Under the pieces are notes generated by a model. The model had not been told where the DNA came from. It saw nothing but the letters and a program-made list of their open reading frames with translations, and made no database searches. Made by a program: the position numbers and the translations under genes. From positions 1-27,256 of the forward strand of contig CAJUAT010000038.1 in assembly GCA_910584525.1 (NCBI GenBank): DNA of 27,256 bases, written 5' to 3'. Position 1 is the stretch's first letter. Every line of letters starts with the position of its first letter. Source of the stretch: an uncultured Muribaculaceae bacterium (lineage in GTDB: Bacteria; Bacteroidota; Bacteroidia; Bacteroidales; Muribaculaceae). Below are positions 23,279-27,256 of this stretch, one piece after another.

Positions 23279-23310
23279 CAAAGTTAATACATTTTTTCGA
23301 ATCATGCAAA
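23279..23310 (-). promoter_or_regulatory. Promoter of tRNA-Cys
   Basis: On the minus strand TTTG (23307-23310), 20 nt, then TAACTTTG (23279-23286), a full match to the Bacteroidetes consensus. The predicted start is a few nucleotides before the mature tRNA 5' end. Confidence 0.7.
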
Positions 23311-23400
23311 TCCTGTGTGAGATTCGCTGAAAATTCCTCTAAAATAATCCCGCTTCTCCTCCAGTCCAAGAGTTTTACATCACTCTCCTTAACGAGAATT

Positions 23401-26112
23401 TTATAACGATGCGAGAATATTCTCAAGTTCTGCAGGGTCGACGAGGACGGAACGCGGCTTGCCGCCCTGTGTGGGGCCGACGATGCCGGCACTCTCCAGC
23501 TGGTCCATGATTCGTCCGGCACGCGTATATCCCAAGGAGTAGATGCGCTGTATCGAAGATGTGGATGCCTGATTTTTCGAAACCACCAGCCGCGCCACCT
23601 CATCGAAGAGCGGGTCACGGTCCTTCATCGACACTTCGCCTATACCTTTCGATTCCTCGCCATTGGGCATGGCCGGCTCCGGAAGCTCATACGGGCCTTG
23701 TGCGCCAGGCTGCCGCTCTATATAATCGCAAATGTTCTCCACCTCCGGAGTGTCTATGAAGGCACACTGCACACGCACCATCTCCGAATTGTTGAAAATG
23801 AGCATGTCGCCGCGGCCTATAAGCTGCTGCGCTCCTGTGGCGTCGAGGATGGTCTTGCTGTCGGCCACAGCCGTGACCTTGAACGACACCCGTGCCGGGA
23901 AGTTGGCCTTGATGATACCGGTAATCACGTTGACCGACGGACGCTGCGTGGCTATTATCACGTGCATGCCCACGGCCCGCGCCTTCTGCGCCAGACGCGC
24001 TATCGGCATCTCTACACTCTTACCCTTGATCATCACCAGGTCGCCGAACTCATCCACCACCACCACGATATAGGGCAGGTAACGGTGCCCTTCCTCGGGA
24101 TTCAGCAGACATGCCCCGATCTTGGCGTTATACTCCTCGATATTGCGGGTATGCGCAGCTTTCAGCAGACTGTAGCGATCCTCCATCTCGATGCACAGCG
24201 AATTGAGCGTAGCCTCCACGCGGTCCATCTCCGTAATCACCGGCTCATTGTCCTCCTCGCCCGGTATGACAGCCATATAATGGTTTTTCAACTTGTTATA
24301 CAGGCTGAACTCCACCTGTTTCGGGTCAATGAGCACGAACTTCAGTTCCCATGGCGCTTTGCTGTACAGCAGCGAAGCTATTATGGCATTGAGTCCCACC
24401 GACTTACCTTGACCTGTAGCGCCGGCCACCAGCAGATGCGGCATCTTGGCAAGGTCGGCAATGTAAACCTCGTTGGATATTGTTGAACCCAGCGCCACGG
24501 GCAGGTGATACTTGCTGTCGTGATATTTCTTCGACTTCAGGATAGTCTGCATCGACACTGTCTGCGGATCCTTGTTGGCCACCTCAATGCCCACGGTACC
24601 TTTGCCGGGGATTGGTGCGATGATACGCACACCCCGCGCCGCAAGACTGAGGGCTATGTCGTCGACAAGACTCCTGATTCGCGCTATCTTCACTCCCTGG
24701 TCGGGCACTATCTCATAGAGCGTGACCGTGGGACCTACCGTGGCCTCGATTTTTTTGATGGGGATTCCGAAATTCAGGAGAGTCTTCTCGATTTTCGCCT
24801 TGTTCTCCATCTGCTCGTCAGCATCTATGCTCACGCGCTCACTGCCCGGATTGAGGAGATCGAAGGGCGGGAACTTGTAATTGAGGTCCTTGAATGAATC
24901 TATCTGCGAACGGAGTTTGGGTTTGTCGGTCTGGCCGATGGCGTTGACATTCACCACCATCTTGTCAGATTCATTGGTGTCGTGTGCCGGCTGCTCCTCG
25001 TCAGTTGCTGTATTGTCGGCAGGTTCCGGTTCGCGGATGTTTTCTTCCGATAAATTATCGGCATTATCGTCTGCATCGGAGCGGTCACTGGTCTCTGGCG
25101 ACTCAGACACCTCACTGTCACCAGCTGTGGCCGTGCTGTCCACACTATATATGGGCATTTCGCTACCGGCGAAATCCACCTGCGTGTCATGGTCCATCAC
25201 CGTGGCCAGGTCATCGGTCTTCAAAACGGTAGTCTCGCCCGCCTTTATGTCGTCGATCACCTCCTGCTGCTGCATCCTTCTTATCTCTTCTTCGCGGGCT
25301 TTACGCTCGGCGCGCTCCTCGGCGGCCTTGCGACGACGCTCGAGATAGGCATGACGCTTCTTCATAATCCATTTCACCACATCCCTGAGGCATATCACCA
25401 CAAAGACCGACAGCATGAATATCGACAACAGCACCGCTCCTGTCCATCCCACGAAGTTGACGACAAACTCATTGACATACCTGCCGTGATAGCCGCCCCA
25501 GTTGACAGGCGTATGGGCGCTGATAGTCAGCAACCCTATTATCAGAGAGGCCGTGACGAGTACTATAAGGCATTTGATGGTGAAATCCACCGTCTTGAAA
25601 TGCGGCTTGCCTATCAGCAGTTTCAGGCTTATGCAGAAGAGCCATGCTATAATCACAAGCGACCCCACGCCAAAACTCTCGTTTATAAGGAACTCCGACA
25701 GTCTGGCTCCGCCTTCCCCTCCGGCATTGCTTATCTGCTTCACTGTGCCTATGGACATACTGTTGATTAGCGACTGATCTTTGACGCAGGCCGTGAAATA
25801 TGATACGAATGAAACCAGCAGGTAGACGGCGAGGCAACACAAGAAAATGCCGAAAAGCATTCTGGCCGAGGTGCCGGTGAATGCTTCGACAAGTTTCTTC
25901 ATGAAGGGAGTTCCCTCGGTTTTGACGGGCTGCTGAGGTTTGGGAGCCGTCTTGCCGCGTGTTGTCTTGCGCGCGGCCCTTACGCGACGCGGCTCCGCGC
26001 GTCGCCCCGCCGCACTCTCTTGCTGCCCAAGCTCCTCAGCTGTAGGCAGCGAGTCAAGCGACGACACATCCGGCGTATAGTCGTTGTAATTATATATATT
26101 CTTAGATTGCAT
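23401..26112 (-). CDS. ftsK: DNA translocase FtsK/SpoIIIE family
   Basis: A 903-residue septal DNA pump that segregates chromosome termini at division. The N-terminus is basic (RRAEPRRVRAARKTTRGK), followed by four transmembrane helices at about 85-106, 149-169, 178-198 and 222-243. A Glu/Arg coiled-coil stretch (YLERRRKAAEERAERKAREEE in outline) and a long acidic Ser/Asp/Glu linker (about 290-385) come next. The motor has Walker A GATGQGKS (564-571) and Walker B VVVVDEFGDL, then IATQRPSVNVITG. The C-terminal winged-helix gamma domain (DPLFDEVARLV onward) reads KOPS-like sites. I start at ATG 26112; a TTG six codons upstream is in frame. A promoter lies at 26190-26220. It is complete and typical in length for Bacteroidales. 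Confidence 0.95.
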   Translation of the reverse strand: MQSKNIYNYNDYTPDVSSLDSLPTAEELGQQESAAGRRAEPRRVRAARKTTRGKTAPKPQQPVKTEGTPFMKKLVEAFTGTSARMLFGIFLCCLAVYLLVSFVSYFTACVKDQSLINSMSIGTVKQISNAGGEGGARLSEFLINESFGVGSLVIIAWLFCISLKLLIGKPHFKTVDFTIKCLIVLVTASLIIGLLTISAHTPVNWGGYHGRYVNEFVVNFVGWTGAVLLSIFMLSVFVVICLRDVVKWIMKKRHAYLERRRKAAEERAERKAREEEIRRMQQQEVIDDIKAGETTVLKTDDLATVMDHDTQVDFAGSEMPIYSVDSTATAGDSEVSESPETSDRSDADDNADNLSEENIREPEPADNTATDEEQPAHDTNESDKMVVNVNAIGQTDKPKLRSQIDSFKDLNYKFPPFDLLNPGSERVSIDADEQMENKAKIEKTLLNFGIPIKKIEATVGPTVTLYEIVPDQGVKIARIRSLVDDIALSLAARGVRIIAPIPGKGTVGIEVANKDPQTVSMQTILKSKKYHDSKYHLPVALGSTISNEVYIADLAKMPHLLVAGATGQGKSVGLNAIIASLLYSKAPWELKFVLIDPKQVEFSLYNKLKNHYMAVIPGEEDNEPVITEMDRVEATLNSLCIEMEDRYSLLKAAHTRNIEEYNAKIGACLLNPEEGHRYLPYIVVVVDEFGDLVMIKGKSVEMPIARLAQKARAVGMHVIIATQRPSVNVITGIIKANFPARVSFKVTAVADSKTILDATGAQQLIGRGDMLIFNNSEMVRVQCAFIDTPEVENICDYIERQPGAQGPYELPEPAMPNGEESKGIGEVSMKDRDPLFDEVARLVVSKNQASTSSIQRIYSLGYTRAGRIMDQLESAGIVGPTQGGKPRSVLVDPAELENILASL

Positions 26113-26189
26113 TGACAGAATAATTATCAACGCGACAACTGATTGCCCATGCTATCCATAGGCTTTCGCCGCCGCGCATTCACGGAATG

Positions 26190-26220
26190 CAAAATTAAGA
26201 AAAAACTGCATCATAGCCAA
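26190..26220 (-). promoter_or_regulatory. Promoter for ftsK
   Basis: On the minus strand TTG (26218-26220), 20 nt, then TAATTTTG (26190-26197). The predicted leader is about 70 nt. The 360-nt gap 26113-26472 otherwise holds only the repeat remnant and repeat copy 2. Confidence 0.6.
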
Positions 26221-26232
26221 GCCGCCAGCCAA

Positions 26233-26281
26233 ACTAATTTTGCCGAATCTCAGAATTGAACCCTATCCACGATTTCCATAC
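26233..26281 (+). repeat. Degenerate remnant of the interspersed repeat
   Basis: ACTAATTTT at 26233 followed after 6 nt by TCTCAGAA (one mismatch to TCACAGAA) repeats the order seen in both full copies. GATTTCCATAC at 26271-26281 also occurs directly after copy 1 (22288-22298). The stem-loop part between them is missing. Confidence 0.45.
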
Positions 26282-26301
26282 TACTGCACAGCCCACGTTT
26301 G

Positions 26302-26442
26302 GGGGAATCACAGAACTAATCCGGAACTACACTGATGGTTCACAGAACATTCAGCTACACTAATTTTCAGACTGTTCACAGAAGCGGCAGGTAGTAGATT
26401 ATATTGAATTGTGGAATGTTGAATTTTATGTCGCTTCTGAGG
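26302..26442 (+). repeat. Interspersed repeat element, copy 2
   Basis: About 141 bp, same orientation and part order as 22147-22288. Octamers TCACAGAA are at 26308, 26340 and 26376; ACTAATTTTCAGAC at 26359; stem arm GAAGCGGCA at 26381-26389; AT-rich core with GAATGTTGAATTTT; closing arm TGTCGCTTC at 26430-26438. The closing arm differs from copy 1 by one base, which keeps pairing through a G-T wobble. Like copy 1 it lies about 30 nt after the stop of a minus-strand gene. Confidence 0.85.
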
Positions 26443-26472
26443 CCCACCTGTAAATTAGCCTCATATCAGTTC

Positions 26473-27159
26473 TTACCGTATTAATATTCTCGGGGTTCTG
26501 TCGCCGTTCCTGATTATGTATATTCCTTTGGGGAGACGGGAAACATGCTCCGGTGTCGCTTCCGTCATGACCTTATTGCCCGATATGGTGTAGAGTGCCA
26601 TACCCTCCTCTTTGTCTTTTGCTATATTTTTAATTCCGCTTACCCTGCTCATCACCAGATCATAATGCGGGTGCCGATAAATCTCCCTTCCTTCACCATC
26701 CCTAAAAAACAATGTCTCCTCTGCATAATTACATCCCGGAAGAGAGGTATTCGCATACGGGAATACCATCGGAAACCATCCTCCCACATATCCAAGACCA
26801 CTTACTACTAATTTCGTCTTATATGGATTCCATTTGTTATATACGTCATCTTCGCTTGAATATATCTCCAGACATCTGTCTGACCTATCGGGACATGGCA
26901 TTGATAAATTGGATTTCATCACAGGTCTTTCCATATCATAAATATACGCCTCTTTGGTGTCCGTTTTGAAAAGGAGACCGGAGGTAACATAACATTCCCC
27001 GACCTTCAGCTTGCTGAAATCACAGTATGGGAATGATATCATCTCGCCGGCATTCGGAGCAGGAATCGGAAGCTCTAAGGCAAAGGTAAGAATACTCCCC
27101 TCAGCATTCAAACCAAAAATAAACTCCTCCGTGCCCCTATTATTCCAAAAGACCTTCAA
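26473..27159 (-). CDS. Hypothetical protein with T9SS-like tail, 5' end missing
   Basis: A 228-residue frame if started at the TTG at 27159. It is rich in aromatic residues and beta-strand-like, and ends in a segment like a type A sorting domain of type IX secretion (GMALYTISGNKVMTEATPEHVSRLPKG, written in part, then IYIIRNGDRTPRILIR). Such proteins normally start with a signal peptide, but none is present. The frame stays open and protein-like upstream of the TTG to a TAA at 27208-27210 (IDGSFEYDGKTYLKVFW), with no ATG. The gene therefore seems to have lost its start and signal peptide by a nonsense or frameshift change or a rearrangement, and may be a pseudogene. I do not recognise the central domain. 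Confidence 0.5.
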   Translation of the reverse strand: MKVFWNNRGTEEFIFGLNAEGSILTFALELPIPAPNAGEMISFPYCDFSKLKVGECYVTSGLLFKTDTKEAYIYDMERPVMKSNLSMPCPDRSDRCLEIYSSEDDVYNKWNPYKTKLVVSGLGYVGGWFPMVFPYANTSLPGCNYAEETLFFRDGEGREIYRHPHYDLVMSRVSGIKNIAKDKEEGMALYTISGNKVMTEATPEHVSRLPKGIYIIRNGDRTPRILIR

Positions 27160-27256
27160 ATATGTTTTTCCATCATACTCAAACGACCCGTCGATATAAT
27201 AATTAATTTAAGTTTCGCAAGTATGTAATTTCAGAGATACGGGCATAAAAAAACGA

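Noticed and set aside
23196..23310. tRNA-Cys as an integration (att) site
   Set aside because: No duplicated tRNA 3' end or integrase is seen in the window, and the flanking genes are core.
1..27256. CRISPR array, insertion sequence or rRNA operon
   Set aside because: No regularly spaced direct repeats with unique spacers, no transposase frame with terminal inverted repeats and no rRNA-like sequence were found.

Overview
The window looks like the chromosome of a Bacteroidales gut bacterium, most likely of the Muribaculaceae (S24-7) type. This is inferred from three things. Intergenic regions carry Bacteroidetes promoters (TTTG, about 19-20 nt, then TAnnTTTG). Many start codons lack a strong Shine-Dalgarno sequence. 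The gene set (pyrophosphate-dependent 6-phosphofructokinase, DUF4827 lipoprotein, BASS-type transporter, proteins with type IX secretion-like tails) is typical of that order. It is mostly housekeeping DNA; I see no insertion sequence, integrase, CRISPR array or rRNA.

Layout. 1-1220 is a small accessory patch: a HEPN/Abi-like gene behind a promoter-hairpin-promoter arrangement, converging on a fragment of an AAA ATPase. 1271-10432 is a long minus-strand run that reads nrnA-like DHH phosphoesterase, DUF4827 lipoprotein, glmM, sppA, lpxK, purine nucleoside phosphorylase, thiL, agmatine deiminase. 10541-15049 is a second minus-strand run: mtnN, BASS-family transporter, mazG, topB, a small Cys-rich membrane protein. 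From 15161 the strands alternate: a YciO/Sua5-family gene (+), a small membrane protein and a secreted Spi-domain protein (-), then PPi-phosphofructokinase, a thioredoxin lipoprotein and an MFS transporter (all +). From 21478 the minus strand resumes: a small outer-membrane barrel, kdsB, tRNA-Cys(GCA), ftsK and a secreted-type hypothetical whose start codon is missing.

The genes serve envelope and nucleotide metabolism (glmM for UDP-GlcNAc, kdsB and lpxK for Kdo-lipid A, sppA for signal-peptide clearance), purine and S-adenosyl salvage (pnp, mtnN), nucleotide hygiene (nrnA, mazG), DNA topology and segregation (topB, ftsK) and glycolysis.

The least-explained structure is non-coding. A roughly 141-bp interspersed repeat occurs twice (22147-22288, 26302-26442). 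It has three phased TCACAGAA octamers, a conserved GAAGCGGCA/TGCCGCTTC stem and an AT-rich core. A degenerate remnant lies beside the second copy. An inverted fragment of the core supplies the last codons of kdsB, making a perfect 35-bp inverted repeat. Separately, short tandem duplications sit just upstream of the start codons of lpxK, mazG, the BASS transporter and kdsB.
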